Counted from the first letter of the stretch, positions 51,664 through 61,779 are shown. The stretch: DNA of 64,000 nt from Stutzerimonas kirkiae (GCF_004327335.1 NZ_QJUO01000010.1:1-64000), one strand, 5' to 3'. The notes: generated from the sequence alone by a model not told the origin. Made by a program: numbers and translations.

Positions 51664-54474
51664 ATGCCCATCTATGTTCTTTTGTTACTGAGCACACTGC
51701 TTGGCGCCTGCACCCATATATCCCCTTCCAGCGAATGGGACCCGGCGATTATCCGAGGCCAGCTCAGCAACGGCCTGGAATACCGCCTGGTCAATCCGGG
51801 CACGCCGAAGGATGCCTCGAACGAACGCCTGGACATCCGCCTGACCGTCCAGGCCGGCTCGCTGGACGAAGAGGACCGGCAGGTCGGTGTCGCCCATCTG
51901 TTGGAGCACCTCAACTTCTACAACCAGGGCGAGCTGCCGGCCAGGCTGCGCGACTACTTGCAGCAACACCACTGGCAACAGGGGCTGCATTACAATGCCG
52001 TGACCAACTACGAACGCACCCAGTACCTGCTCAGCCCGCCCCGGGGCGTCCAGGAGCTGGAGCGCGCATTGCAGGCACTGGCCACCCTGGCATTCGCCGC
52101 CGACTTCACGGCGACGGATCTGGAGGCAGAACGCCCTATCGTCATCGAGGAGTGGCGCGGCGGCCTGGGTGTCGCCCAGCGCATGAACGACCAGCGCACA
52201 GCCGCCCAGCGACATGACTCGCGCTACCCGGCACGCGCCACCATCGGCAACCGGGAAGCCATCCTCGGCGCACGCCTGGAGGCGCTGCGGGACTACCAGG
52301 AGCGCTGGTATCGCCCCAACAACATGACCCTATCGGCAGTCGGCGATATCGACCCGGAACGCTTCCGGCACCTGCTCGAACGTTATTTCGCCAGCGCCCT
52401 GCCCGCTCCGCTGTCGGAGCGGGGCTACCGGGAACTGACCCTCGCGCCACGCTTGCATATCGTGCGCGTCCAGGATGCCGAGAGCGGCAGCAACCAACTG
52501 GCGTTGATGTTTCGCGGGCATGAAGCCGCCAGCCGCGCGCCCGGTTTGGCCGGGCTGCGCGAACGGCTGATCGACCGCATGACGCTGGACGCCGCTACCC
52601 GCCAGTTGCGCAGGCAGGCCCCGCAGGATGGCGTCAGCGCTTTCGCGGTAAGGAAGAACCAGATCGGCCGCTATTCCTCCGTCCTGGCCATCGCCGCTAC
52701 ACCTGACGGACGCCGGCACGACGATGCATTGTCAGTGCTGCTCAAGGAGATCGAACGCCTGCGCCAGCGGGGGATACAGCACGCCGATGGCGAGCGCGCG
52801 CGCCAAGCCCTGCGTGAAACGGCCCAAGGCATGCTGGACAACGCCCAGCCATACAGCTTCGAGCAATGGGTCACGCGCTTGAACGATGCCACCCTGCGCG
52901 AAGGCATCGTCCAGTCGCGCACGCAAATCGCACAGTCGACCCTGCGCCAACTGGACGGAATCACCCTGGACGAACTCAACCAGCGGCTACGCCACTGGTT
53001 GTCCAGCCCCGACCAGATACTCCAGTACAGCGCTCCAGGGCTCAGCCCGCTGACGCTGGCCTCCAATGAGCGATTCAATGGGCTTCGCACCCACTGGCAA
53101 GGACAGCGGCTGGAACCTCCGCAGCCGCTCCAGGACACGCCCTCCGTCGACCCGGTGGATGCCCCCAGCGCCGGCAGGCCAGGTCATATCGTCCAGCGCA
53201 AGACATTCCCGGCGCAACAGGTAGAGCAATGGCAACTCGATAACGGCGACCGGCTGGTCTGGCTCAAGCCCGGCTTCCCGCTGCAGCGGGCCTACCTGCA
53301 GGCCGAGACCGGCGCCGGCGAACTCGGCCCGGCTGAAACCGGCTGGCGGCAACAGATGGCCAGCCAACTGCTCTCGCGCAGCGCGCCCTTTGCCTGGAGC
53401 CTCGAGCAACGGCGGCAATGGCAAAGCAGTCATGGCCTGAACCTGAGCCTCGAGCACAACCTGCAACGGCTGGAATTCCACGCCAACGCACCCAGCGCCG
53501 AACTGGGCGCATTGCTCGCCCTCTACCGGGGCCTGCATACGGCCCCGGGCCTGGACGAGGCAATGTTCGATGCATCGCGGCTGGAGCTCCAGCAGCGCCT
53601 GGAAAGTGTCCGCCACGACCTGCAACTGCGCCAGAATGCCAGCCAACAGGCACTACTGAATCCGCACGCGACCTGGCAAATGCCGACCCAGGGGGAATTG
53701 CAGGCACTGTCGATACAGGACATCAGGCGAGACTGGCAACGACTGGCACGCCATCCGGTCACTTATTACCTGCTGGCCGACATCCCGCGGGAGCGGCTGG
53801 AAAGCCTGGTGCGCGAGGAACTCGCAGCGATTCCCAGGGCTCCGGCAAGGCCAGGCGTCGACATGGCGTCCGGGCGACAGGCCGCCGGCATGCGCAGCGC
53901 CACCCTGCGCATCGCTCGGGAGCCACGCGCCACACTGAATGCCAACAGCTACAGCGAACTGCCCTGGAGCCCGGAAGACGCCGCGGCCATCAGGCTGCTG
54001 ACACCAATGGCCAACCGCGCCCTGAAACAGGCGCTGCGCAGCGAGGCCAGCGGCGTCTACAGGCTGGTCTTCGACAGCAGCCTGAACCAGGACAGCAATC
54101 GGGTGGAAAGCCGCCTGACCTTCAGCAGCGCCCCCGCGCGAGTGGAGGAGCTCTGGCGACTGGCCCTGAAAACCTTGCGCGATCTGCCGCGACAGTTGTC
54201 CCCCGAAGAGAGCCGGCAAGCCCTGCAGGCGCTGGCCAACAGCGAGCAAGAACGCCTGACGGACCCCGGCACCCAACTGCAACGCCTGGTCCTCGGTTAT
54301 CGGGCCTGGGGGACTCCGGACTACCTGAGCCGGCAAGCGCAACTGGTCACGGCCATCGACCATCGGCGACTGCAGCGGCTGGCGGGCCGGCTGTTCGATG
54401 AACGCAACAGCACGCGGCTACTGTTGCTGCCGGGCCCGCCCGAAGCGACGGTAACTTCCCGAGCGCCACACTGA
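51664..54474 (+). CDS. M16 zinc metalloprotease lipoprotein (PqqL/FusC-like)
   Basis: 936-aa two-halved M16 peptidase. The start MPIYVLLLLSTLLGAC is a lipoprotein signal with lipobox LGAC and lipidated Cys16; Thr at +2 predicts outer-membrane sorting, facing the periplasm. The inverted zinc motif HLLEH gives His78, Glu81 and His82, and the third ligand is Glu163 in ERPIVIEEW. The second M16 half (about 510-930) lacks the motif, as usual. FusC and PqqL, of this size, degrade imported plant or host ferredoxin-type proteins delivered by a partner TonB receptor; the receptor gene lies 149 bases upstream. Cargo here is unproven. Confidence 0.9.
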   Translation: MPIYVLLLLSTLLGACTHISPSSEWDPAIIRGQLSNGLEYRLVNPGTPKDASNERLDIRLTVQAGSLDEEDRQVGVAHLLEHLNFYNQGELPARLRDYLQQHHWQQGLHYNAVTNYERTQYLLSPPRGVQELERALQALATLAFAADFTATDLEAERPIVIEEWRGGLGVAQRMNDQRTAAQRHDSRYPARATIGNREAILGARLEALRDYQERWYRPNNMTLSAVGDIDPERFRHLLERYFASALPAPLSERGYRELTLAPRLHIVRVQDAESGSNQLALMFRGHEAASRAPGLAGLRERLIDRMTLDAATRQLRRQAPQDGVSAFAVRKNQIGRYSSVLAIAATPDGRRHDDALSVLLKEIERLRQRGIQHADGERARQALRETAQGMLDNAQPYSFEQWVTRLNDATLREGIVQSRTQIAQSTLRQLDGITLDELNQRLRHWLSSPDQILQYSAPGLSPLTLASNERFNGLRTHWQGQRLEPPQPLQDTPSVDPVDAPSAGRPGHIVQRKTFPAQQVEQWQLDNGDRLVWLKPGFPLQRAYLQAETGAGELGPAETGWRQQMASQLLSRSAPFAWSLEQRRQWQSSHGLNLSLEHNLQRLEFHANAPSAELGALLALYRGLHTAPGLDEAMFDASRLELQQRLESVRHDLQLRQNASQQALLNPHATWQMPTQGELQALSIQDIRRDWQRLARHPVTYYLLADIPRERLESLVREELAAIPRAPARPGVDMASGRQAAGMRSATLRIAREPRATLNANSYSELPWSPEDAAAIRLLTPMANRALKQALRSEASGVYRLVFDSSLNQDSNRVESRLTFSSAPARVEELWRLALKTLRDLPRQLSPEESRQALQALANSEQERLTDPGTQLQRLVLGYRAWGTPDYLSRQAQLVTAIDHRRLQRLAGRLFDERNSTRLLLLPGPPEATVTSRAPH

Positions 54475-54498
54475 GCGGCCGGCGGGGCGTCGAGGGAG

Positions 54499-55332
54499 TC
54501 AGATCGGCGGTGCTGGCTCCTCCTTGCCCAGCCGCCTGGCCACATAGAGCTCGATCAGATAGCGCGCGATGGAACGCCTGGAAGGCAGAACCGGCAGGCG
54601 CTCGACATGGAACCAGGCAGCGTCCTCGATTTCCTCGGGCTGCGGCACGATATCGCCAGCGGCATATTCGGCATGGAAGCCCAGCATCAGCGAATGCGGG
54701 AAGGGCCAGCCCTGGCTGGCGATATAATGCGGCGGCTGGATACTGAGCCCGACCTCCTCGCGCACCTCCCGCGCCACGCACTGCTCGACTGACTCCCCGG
54801 GCTCGACGAAACCGGCCAGGGCGCTATAGACGCCCGGCACGAAGCGTGGCGAACGGGCCAGCAGGATCTCGTCGCCGCGGCTCACCAGCACGATCATGCT
54901 CGGCGAGATGCGCGGATAGTGATGAGTGCCGCAGGCCTCGCAATGCATCGCCCGCTCGCCGGGGCGCTGGCGCATGGGCGCGCCGCAACTGCCGCAGAAG
55001 CGGTGCTGGCTGGCCCAGGTGGCGATCTGTGCGGCAAAGGCGAGCATGCGATAGCGCTCGTGATCGTCATCCTCCTGCATCAACTGGCGCAGCCCCAGCC
55101 AGCCCGCACCGGGTACTTCGCACTGGCGCTCCAGCACCAGCAGGAACACTCGCTCGCCGTCGAAATGGCCGAGTCCCTGCTCGCTGAGCAAGGGTAGCGC
55201 CAGGCGCTTGAGCCAATCGCGAGGGAACAGTACGCCCTGCCTATCGCACAGAAAATGCTGGTGGCAATGCACCAGCGCCAGCCCGCCCGGTTCCCCGGGG
55301 TCGAGCAAGGCAGCCTGCCAACGCAATCCCAT
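54499..55332 (-). CDS. nudC: NAD-capped RNA hydrolase / NADH pyrophosphatase NudC
   Basis: 277-aa Nudix enzyme. The zinc ribbon is Cys113, Cys116, Cys131 and Cys134; the Nudix box [20 protein letters not shown] is near 174-193; and the NudC signature [11 protein letters not shown] is at 207-217. NudC removes NAD caps from RNA and hydrolyses NADH. The length fits. It is convergent with the M16 protease gene and lies 43 bases downstream of the crotonase gene. Confidence 0.95.
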   Translation of the reverse strand: MGLRWQAALLDPGEPGGLALVHCHQHFLCDRQGVLFPRDWLKRLALPLLSEQGLGHFDGERVFLLVLERQCEVPGAGWLGLRQLMQEDDDHERYRMLAFAAQIATWASQHRFCGSCGAPMRQRPGERAMHCEACGTHHYPRISPSMIVLVSRGDEILLARSPRFVPGVYSALAGFVEPGESVEQCVAREVREEVGLSIQPPHYIASQGWPFPHSLMLGFHAEYAAGDIVPQPEEIEDAAWFHVERLPVLPSRRSIARYLIELYVARRLGKEEPAPPI

Positions 55333-55375
55333 CAGACACCCCGCCGCGTCATCGTCTGTCCCATCGTCTGGCTCA

Positions 55376-56188
55376 TCAATCCTCGAAATCCGGCTTCTTT
55401 TTACTCATATGGGCCGCCATCGCGACAGGCAGGTCGCTGGACTGCAACATCGCGGCATTCCAGGTCGCGACATAGTCCAGCCCGTCATCGACCCGGTGGT
55501 CGCGCATATAGCGGATCATCCGCTTGGTGCCGCGTATGGCCAGTGGCGACTTGGCGGCGATTTCCCGGGCAACCTGCAGAACGCCTTCCTGCAGTTCGGA
55601 CAGAGTCCCGTAGCAGCGGTTCGCCAGCCCGATGGCCTGCGCTTCGCGGCCGTCCAGGGTACGACCGGTATAGGCCAGTTCGCGCAACATACCGTCGCCA
55701 ATGATACGCGGTAGCCGCTGTAGCGTACCGACATCGGCCACCATGCCCATGTCGATCTCCTTGATCGAGAAGCGTGCATCCTCGCTGCAGTAGCGCATGT
55801 CGCAGGCCGCGATCAGGTCGATCGCCCCGCCCAGGCAGTACCCCTGGACAGCGGCGATGACCGGCTTGCGGCACTCATCCACGGCGTTGAAGGATGCCTG
55901 CAACTCGAGAATGCGTCGGCGCAGGCGCTCGGCATTGCGGCCTGCATCAGGCCCCATCTGGCTGGCGGCCTCCCCTAGCAACTGCAGGTCGATACCCGCC
56001 GAGAAGTGCTCTCCGGCCCCGGCCAGGACCACCACCCGCACCTCGTCGGCATCGTCCGCCCAGCGGAAGATCTCCACGATTTCCCGCCAGAAATCCGCAT
56101 TCATCGCGTTGAGCTTGTCCGCGCGGTCGATCGTTACGCGGGCGATCCGTTCGGCCAGCTCCACCCCGAACACCTTGTACTCGGTCAT
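55376..56188 (-). CDS. Crotonase-fold enzyme, dienoyl-CoA isomerase-like (ECH1 type)
   Basis: 270-aa enoyl-CoA hydratase/isomerase superfamily member. The oxyanion-hole segments are HFSAGIDL (61-68) and [10 protein letters not shown]. Two acidic residues, Glu144 (SIKEIDMG) and Asp152 ([11 protein letters not shown]), match the catalytic Glu and Asp of delta3,5-delta2,4-dienoyl-CoA isomerase, which handles unsaturated fatty acids in beta-oxidation. Hydratase activity cannot be excluded. It precedes nudC on the same strand. Confidence 0.87.
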   Translation of the reverse strand: MTEYKVFGVELAERIARVTIDRADKLNAMNADFWREIVEIFRWADDADEVRVVVLAGAGEHFSAGIDLQLLGEAASQMGPDAGRNAERLRRRILELQASFNAVDECRKPVIAAVQGYCLGGAIDLIAACDMRYCSEDARFSIKEIDMGMVADVGTLQRLPRIIGDGMLRELAYTGRTLDGREAQAIGLANRCYGTLSELQEGVLQVAREIAAKSPLAIRGTKRMIRYMRDHRVDDGLDYVATWNAAMLQSSDLPVAMAAHMSKKKPDFED

Positions 56189-56433
56189 TGTTCACGTCTC
56201 CCCTTTCGCTTGAAGCCTGAATCCGAGCGTCCAGGGTTCCGCCAGGGATTGCAAGCCAGTGACATGTCACTTCCAGCCTATGACTTCCGGTACGGTTATC
56301 GAGGTGCCATGGCGCAAGACGGATAGCGGTAATCTTTACTGACAAAGACACTGTCCTGCGCCTTGTTCGAACCCCCTGTCTTGCGTAGGGTTTTTCAGCC
56401 ATGACACACCGGAGCCAATGACAGGAGTCTGCC

Positions 56434-59151
56434 ATGCCCGCCCCCCACGACCCGAACTGGCACGAACTGCCCGCCAGCGAATGCCTCCAGTCGCTGGACA
56501 GCGACCGCGCCGGCCTCTGCACCGAGCAGGTGGAACTGCTGCGGCAACGCCATGGCTACAACCGCCTGCCGGAAGTCGCCCGCCACGGGCCATTGCTGCG
56601 TTTTTTCATGCAGTTCCACAATATCCTGCTCTACGTGATGCTCGGCGCGGCGGTGGTCACGGCACTGCTCGGACACTGGGTCGACACCGGGGTGATCTTC
56701 GCCGCGGTGCTGGTCAACGCCATCATCGGCTTCATCCAGGAAGGCAAGGCACAAAGCGCCCTGGACAGCATCCGCAACATGCTCAGCACCCGGGCCAATG
56801 TCCTGCGCGATGGTCGCCGCGTCGAAGTGGACGCCAGCGAACTGGTGCCCGGCGATATCGTGCTACTGGTTTCCGGCGACAAGGTGCCCGCCGACCTGCG
56901 CCTGCTGGACGTACGCAACCTGCGGGTGGACGAGGCGGCCCTGACCGGCGAATCGCTGCCGATGGAAAAGAACGAGCAAGCGGTGGCCGCCGATGCCGCG
57001 CTGGGTGACCGCTATTGCATGGCCTGGTCCGGCACCCTGGTGGTCTACGGGCAGGCCAGCGGCCTGGTGGTGGCGACCGGGGCGCAAACCGAACTGGGCA
57101 AGATCAACAGCATGCTGGCCCGCGTACAGGCCATCTCCACGCCCCTGCTGCGGCAGATCGACCGCTTCGGCCGCGGCCTGGCCATGGTGATCCTGGCGAT
57201 GGTGGCGGCGACCTTCGCCCTCGGCACCCTGTGGCGCGGCCATGATCCCGGCGAGATGTTCATGATGGCCGTGGCCCTCACCGCCTCGGCCATCCCCGAG
57301 GGCCTGCCGGCCATCATGACGGTGATGCTGGCCCTCGGCGTGCAGCGCATGGCCCGGCGCCACGCGATCATCCGCCGCCTGCCGGCGGTGGAGACGCTCG
57401 GCTCGGTCACGGTGATCTGCTCGGACAAGACCGGCACCCTGACCCGCAACGAGATGACCGTGCAGCGGGTGATCTGCGCCGATGCCCGCTATCAGGTCGG
57501 CGGTGTCGGCTACGCTCCGGAAGGCGAGATAAGCCGTGACGGTGCCAAGCTATCGCCCGAGGAACGGCAACGCCTGCAACTGATCGGCCACGCCTGCCTG
57601 CTGTGCAATGACGCACGCATCCAGCCCGAAGGGCAAGGCTGGCGGATCGAGGGCGACCCGACCGAGGCAGCGCTGCTGGTGCTGGCGGCCAAGAACCGGC
57701 TGGAAAGCGAACAGGTGCTCTCCACCTGGACGTGCCGCGACAGCATTCCTTTCGAGTCGGAACACCGTTTCCGCGCCAGCCTGAACCATGCCGGCCCGGG
57801 GCAGACCAGTATCTTCATGGTCGGCGCGCCGGAGCGCCTGCTGGAAATCTGCGACCATCAGCTCGGCCTCGACGGCGAACAGCCACTGGACCCCGATTAC
57901 TGGCGGCGCATGGCCACCGATACCGCGGCCCAGGGCCTGCGCCTGCTCGCCCTGGCCCGCCGGCGGGTCGACGACAGCCAGCAGTTGCTCGGCTTCGAGG
58001 ATATCGACCAGGGTGGCTTCAGCCTGTTGGCGCTGGTCGGCATGATCGACCCGCCGCGCGAGGAAGCCATCGCCGCCGTGGCCGAATGCCATGACGCCGG
58101 CATCCGCGTGAAGATGATCACCGGCGACCACGCCGACACCGCCCGGGCCATCGGCGCCGAACTCGGCATCGGTGTCGGCCGGCCGGCGCTGACCGGTGCG
58201 GAACTGGCGCTGATGAGCGATGAAGCGCTACGCCAGGTGGTGATGGATATCGACGTGTTCGCCCGCGCCAGCCCCGAGCACAAGCTGCGCCTGGTGCAGG
58301 CCATGCAGGCCTGCGGCCAGGTGGTGGCGATGACCGGCGACGGCGTCAACGACGCGCCGGCCCTCAAGCGTGCCGATGTCGGCGTGGCCATGGGGCTGAA
58401 AGGCACCGAGGCGGCCAAGGAATCCGCCGATGTGGTGCTGGTGGACGACAACTTCGCCACCATCGGCAATGCCGTGCGCGAAGGCCGGGCGATCTACGAC
58501 AACCTGAAGAAGTTCATTCTGTTCATGCTGCCGACCAATGGTGGCGAAGCATTGATCGTGATCAGCGCCATCCTGTTCCAGTTCGCCCTGCCGCTGACCC
58601 CGGCCCAGGTGCTGTGGATCAACATGGTGACCTCCTGCACCCTCGGCATGGCCCTGGCCGCCGAGCCGACCGAGCGCGGTATCATGCGCCGGCCGCCACG
58701 GCCGCCCAGCGAACCGCTGCTGTCGGGCTTCTTCGTCTGGCGCGTGGTGCTGGTTTCGGTGCTGATGATGACCGGCGCCCTCGGCCTGTTCCTCTGGGAA
58801 CTGGAACAGGGCGCCAGCCTGGAGACCGCGCGCACCATGGCGGTGAATACCGTGGTCATGGCGGAGATGTTCTACCTGCTGAGCAGCCGGCACATCCACG
58901 ACAGCGTGCTCACCCGCGAAGGGCTGCTGGGCAATCCCTGGATCCTGCTGACCATTGCCGCCTGTGCCGTGTTGCAGTTGCTCTATACCTACACAGCACC
59001 GATGCAGAACCTGTTCGGTGCCGCAGCCCTGAGCGCGGACGACTGGCTGAAGGTATGCGCCGCGGCGCTGTTGGTGCTGCTCGGCTCGGAACTGGAGAAA
59101 TGGCTGCTGCGCCTCCATATGCGAAGACGCGGCAAAGCCACTGGCAGATGA
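56434..59151 (+). CDS. P2-type cation-transporting ATPase
   Basis: 905-aa P-type ATPase. The actuator motif TGES is at 171-174, the phosphorylated Asp331 in DKTGTLT, and the hinge GDGVNDAP follows. TM4 carries PEGLP (Glu289), TM5 NGGE (Asn702, Glu705), and TM6 NMVTS (Asn730, Thr733). Compared with SERCA Ca2+ pumps the TM6 Asp is replaced by Ser734, so ion specificity may differ. The architecture is P2 (SERCA/PMR1/Na-K-like), with an N-terminal cation-ATPase domain. The ribosome-binding site AGGAG precedes the ATG. A patatin gene follows after 59 bases. Confidence 0.92.
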   Translation: MPAPHDPNWHELPASECLQSLDSDRAGLCTEQVELLRQRHGYNRLPEVARHGPLLRFFMQFHNILLYVMLGAAVVTALLGHWVDTGVIFAAVLVNAIIGFIQEGKAQSALDSIRNMLSTRANVLRDGRRVEVDASELVPGDIVLLVSGDKVPADLRLLDVRNLRVDEAALTGESLPMEKNEQAVAADAALGDRYCMAWSGTLVVYGQASGLVVATGAQTELGKINSMLARVQAISTPLLRQIDRFGRGLAMVILAMVAATFALGTLWRGHDPGEMFMMAVALTASAIPEGLPAIMTVMLALGVQRMARRHAIIRRLPAVETLGSVTVICSDKTGTLTRNEMTVQRVICADARYQVGGVGYAPEGEISRDGAKLSPEERQRLQLIGHACLLCNDARIQPEGQGWRIEGDPTEAALLVLAAKNRLESEQVLSTWTCRDSIPFESEHRFRASLNHAGPGQTSIFMVGAPERLLEICDHQLGLDGEQPLDPDYWRRMATDTAAQGLRLLALARRRVDDSQQLLGFEDIDQGGFSLLALVGMIDPPREEAIAAVAECHDAGIRVKMITGDHADTARAIGAELGIGVGRPALTGAELALMSDEALRQVVMDIDVFARASPEHKLRLVQAMQACGQVVAMTGDGVNDAPALKRADVGVAMGLKGTEAAKESADVVLVDDNFATIGNAVREGRAIYDNLKKFILFMLPTNGGEALIVISAILFQFALPLTPAQVLWINMVTSCTLGMALAAEPTERGIMRRPPRPPSEPLLSGFFVWRVVLVSVLMMTGALGLFLWELEQGASLETARTMAVNTVVMAEMFYLLSSRHIHDSVLTREGLLGNPWILLTIAACAVLQLLYTYTAPMQNLFGAAALSADDWLKVCAAALLVLLGSELEKWLLRLHMRRRGKATGR

Positions 59152-59210
59152 AGCTTGCACCGCATCCGCACAGGCCCGAAGCTAGCACCCCTGTCGAAGG
59201 GGAAGCGAAC

Positions 59211-60191
59211 ATGGGCAAGCGAGCGGCTCTGGTGCTGGGTTCCGGTGGTGCGCGCGGTTACGCGCATATCGGCGTCATCGAGGAAATCGAAGCACGTGGC
59301 TACGAGATCGGCTGCATCGCCGGTTGCTCGATGGGAGCCGTGGTCGGTGGCATCCACGCCGCCGGCAAACTGGACCAGTACCGGGAGTGGGTCGAGAGCC
59401 TGGACTACCTGGATGTGCTGCGGCTGCTCGACCCGAGCTTCAGCCTGGGCGCGGTACGCGGCGAAAAAGTCTTCGCCCGCGTACGCGAGATCATTGGCGA
59501 TATCGATATCGAGGACCTGCCGATCCCCTATACGGCAGTCGCCACCGACCTGACCAACCAGCAGGAAATCTGGTTCCAGGAGGGTAGCCTGGAACTGGCC
59601 ATGCGCGCCTCGGCCGCCATTCCCAGCCTGTTCACCCCGGTGATACAGGGCAAGCGCATGCTGGTCGACGGCGGGCTGCTCAATCCGCTGCCGATCGTAC
59701 CGGTGGTCTCCAGCCACTGTGACCTGATCATCGCCGTCAACCTGAACGGCAACAATCACAAGCAGTACCCGCTGCCGGAAATCAGCCGACCCGGCCGTTT
59801 CGATACGGTCATCAACTCGATCAGTTCGCGCCTGCCGTTCCTGCGCCGCAGCGCCCGTGATCTGGAAGAACATATCGCCAGGCTACAGGACGACGAGCAG
59901 CCGCCAAGCGTACCGACCGGCCAGGGCGCCCCCAAGTCCGCCGAAGGCGCAGTGGTGATCGATGTCGGTGGGCCGGCCTCGCTGCTGGAACTGATCAACC
60001 AGAGTTTCGAAGTCATGCAGTCGTCCCTGACCCAGTACAAGATCGCCGGTTATCCACCCAATGTGCTGATCAACGTACCGCGCCGCGCCTGCCGCTTCTA
60101 CGAGTTCTACAAGGCCCCGGAACTGATCGCCCTGGGGCGCATCATCGCCCGTGATGCATTCGATAAATACGAGGCCGAGCAGGAGCGCTAG
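59211..60191 (+). CDS. RssA-like patatin phospholipase family protein
   Basis: 326-aa cytosolic patatin-like protein. Oxyanion GSGGARG is at 10-16, nucleophile Ser40 in GCSMG, and catalytic Asp153 in VDGG, so the Ser-Asp dyad is complete. It belongs to the RssA-type bacterial patatins and has no signal peptide. A C-terminal segment (about 280-326) lies beyond the lipase core. The ATG at 59211 has AAGGGGAAG upstream. Its position behind the cation ATPase suggests co-transcription. Confidence 0.88.
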   Translation: MGKRAALVLGSGGARGYAHIGVIEEIEARGYEIGCIAGCSMGAVVGGIHAAGKLDQYREWVESLDYLDVLRLLDPSFSLGAVRGEKVFARVREIIGDIDIEDLPIPYTAVATDLTNQQEIWFQEGSLELAMRASAAIPSLFTPVIQGKRMLVDGGLLNPLPIVPVVSSHCDLIIAVNLNGNNHKQYPLPEISRPGRFDTVINSISSRLPFLRRSARDLEEHIARLQDDEQPPSVPTGQGAPKSAEGAVVIDVGGPASLLELINQSFEVMQSSLTQYKIAGYPPNVLINVPRRACRFYEFYKAPELIALGRIIARDAFDKYEAEQER

Positions 60192-60209
60192 GCGCAGCGG
60201 CAAGTCAGA

Positions 60210-60261
60210 AGCTTCAAGCCGTTGCAGGTCACGCTATCGCTTTTCCTTCCGGCTTCAAGCT
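60210..60261. repeat. Inverted repeat between convergent rssA-like and mltF-like genes
   Basis: Two 12-base arms (60210-60221 and 60250-60261) can pair at 11 positions with one C-C mismatch. The arms contain the GCTTCAAG unit also seen near the plpD end. It may act as a bidirectional terminator; the loop contains a TTTT run. Confidence 0.45.
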
Positions 60262-60265
60262 GCTG

Positions 60266-61669
60266 CTACCGCTCCAGCCGATAGCGCTCGCGGGCATAGG
60301 CCAGGTAGTACTTGTTGACGCTGTTGACGTAGCTGACCACCCCCATGCCCGCGCTATCCATCGCCACCCGCTCGACCTGGAAGAACCACTGGTCGGCATT
60401 CAGGCCGCGCCGCCGCGCCTCGGCACGCATGCTTTGCACACGTTGCGGCCCCAGGTTGTAGGCCGCCAGCACGAAGGCCATGCGCTCGCGTTCGTTCAGT
60501 CGCGGGCTGGAAAAGAACTGCCGGCGGATACTGGCCAGGTACCTGGCACTGGCCTGCACATTGTTATCCAGCCGGTGCACATCGCCGACCCCCATGCTGC
60601 GCGCCGTCGCTGGCGTCACCTGCATCAGCCCGATGGCGCCCGAAGCGCCACGGGCAGAAGGGTCGAGGGTGGATTCCTTGAAAGCCAGGGCTGCCAGGTT
60701 CAGCCAGTCCAGCGCCTGCTCACGGGCATGCCGCTGCAGCACCGGGCGCACGGCATCCAGGCGTTGCCGGCCGATCCGGTCCAGCGGGTACTGGACCCGG
60801 TAAAGTCGCCTGTAGACCCGCTCGAACAGCGCATCCTGGTTGTCTGGCGCCCGGTAATTCTTGATGAAACGGTCCGCGCTGGCGCGCAACATGCTGGCCT
60901 CCTGCGGCAGGAACCAGTGCATGCCGGCCTTTTCTCCCAGGGTCAGTTGCCGGTCGATGCGCAGCTTCGGCATCACCCGGGCCCAGCGCTGGGCGATGCT
61001 CAGCTCGACCGCCGTCAGTGGATAGATACCGGCCTGTACCATCTCCAGCACATCCTCCACCGCCAGGCTCGGGTCAACCCACTCGATCACCAGCGGTGCC
61101 CGACCGCTGGCCAGCAGGCGCTCATTCAGGCGTGCCAGCGCAGGTCCGGCCGCACTACCGGCCGGCAACGCGAGACTGCGCCCCGACAATTGCTCGAGGC
61201 TCGAATAGAGCGCCCCGCCCTTGCGCCCGACCAGGACCATCGGTACATCAGCGACCAGCGCCCGGCTTCGGCTCAGTGCCGCGCCGGCCGGCATGCCCAG
61301 GCGCTCTCCGGGCGCGACCATATCCCCTTCGCCGCGCAACAGGGCCGCCAGCAACTGGTCCTTGGCCCTGGGAATGATCTTCAGGGTGATCGTATGGCCG
61401 GCAGCGGCATCACGGTTGAGAAACTGCTCGAAAGCCTTCAGGCGTGCGTACTCGATGCCCACGGCCTCGCCCCTGATCTCGCCCGAGCTGTTGCGGCTCT
61501 GGTTGACCAGCACGCGCAGCACACCGCTGCGGCGGATCTGCGCCAGGTCTCGGACCTGACTGGCGCCGGCGTCGGCGGGGTGCCAGGCCTGCGGCCCCTG
61601 CAGGCGAGCCTGTGCCGGCAACATGACCTGTGCCAGTAAAAACAGCAGAATGACCGAAGGCAATCGCAT
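60266..61669 (-). CDS. MltF-like membrane-bound lytic transglycosylase
   Basis: 467-aa periplasmic or membrane-anchored murein lytic enzyme. A signal-like helix (about 1-22, ending AQA) is followed by a solute-binding-protein-like regulatory domain (about 45-270) and a C-terminal SLT domain with catalytic Glu332 in ALAFKESTLDP, then GASGAIGLMQVTPATA and AYNLGPQRV. This is the MltF architecture. The ATG at 61669 starts the signal peptide; the frame upstream overlaps the divergent tatD start and is not used. Confidence 0.9.
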   Translation of the reverse strand: MRLPSVILLFLLAQVMLPAQARLQGPQAWHPADAGASQVRDLAQIRRSGVLRVLVNQSRNSSGEIRGEAVGIEYARLKAFEQFLNRDAAAGHTITLKIIPRAKDQLLAALLRGEGDMVAPGERLGMPAGAALSRSRALVADVPMVLVGRKGGALYSSLEQLSGRSLALPAGSAAGPALARLNERLLASGRAPLVIEWVDPSLAVEDVLEMVQAGIYPLTAVELSIAQRWARVMPKLRIDRQLTLGEKAGMHWFLPQEASMLRASADRFIKNYRAPDNQDALFERVYRRLYRVQYPLDRIGRQRLDAVRPVLQRHAREQALDWLNLAALAFKESTLDPSARGASGAIGLMQVTPATARSMGVGDVHRLDNNVQASARYLASIRRQFFSSPRLNERERMAFVLAAYNLGPQRVQSMRAEARRRGLNADQWFFQVERVAMDSAGMGVVSYVNSVNKYYLAYARERYRLER

Positions 61670-61779
61670 GAATGGTGCGTTCCCACTTTTGCTGACCAGG
61701 TGCCTGGTGCGAAGATTCGCACAGCCTCCCAGCGACCACCACAGGCAATACCGCCAGAACCACCTGATAAAGATCAGCC

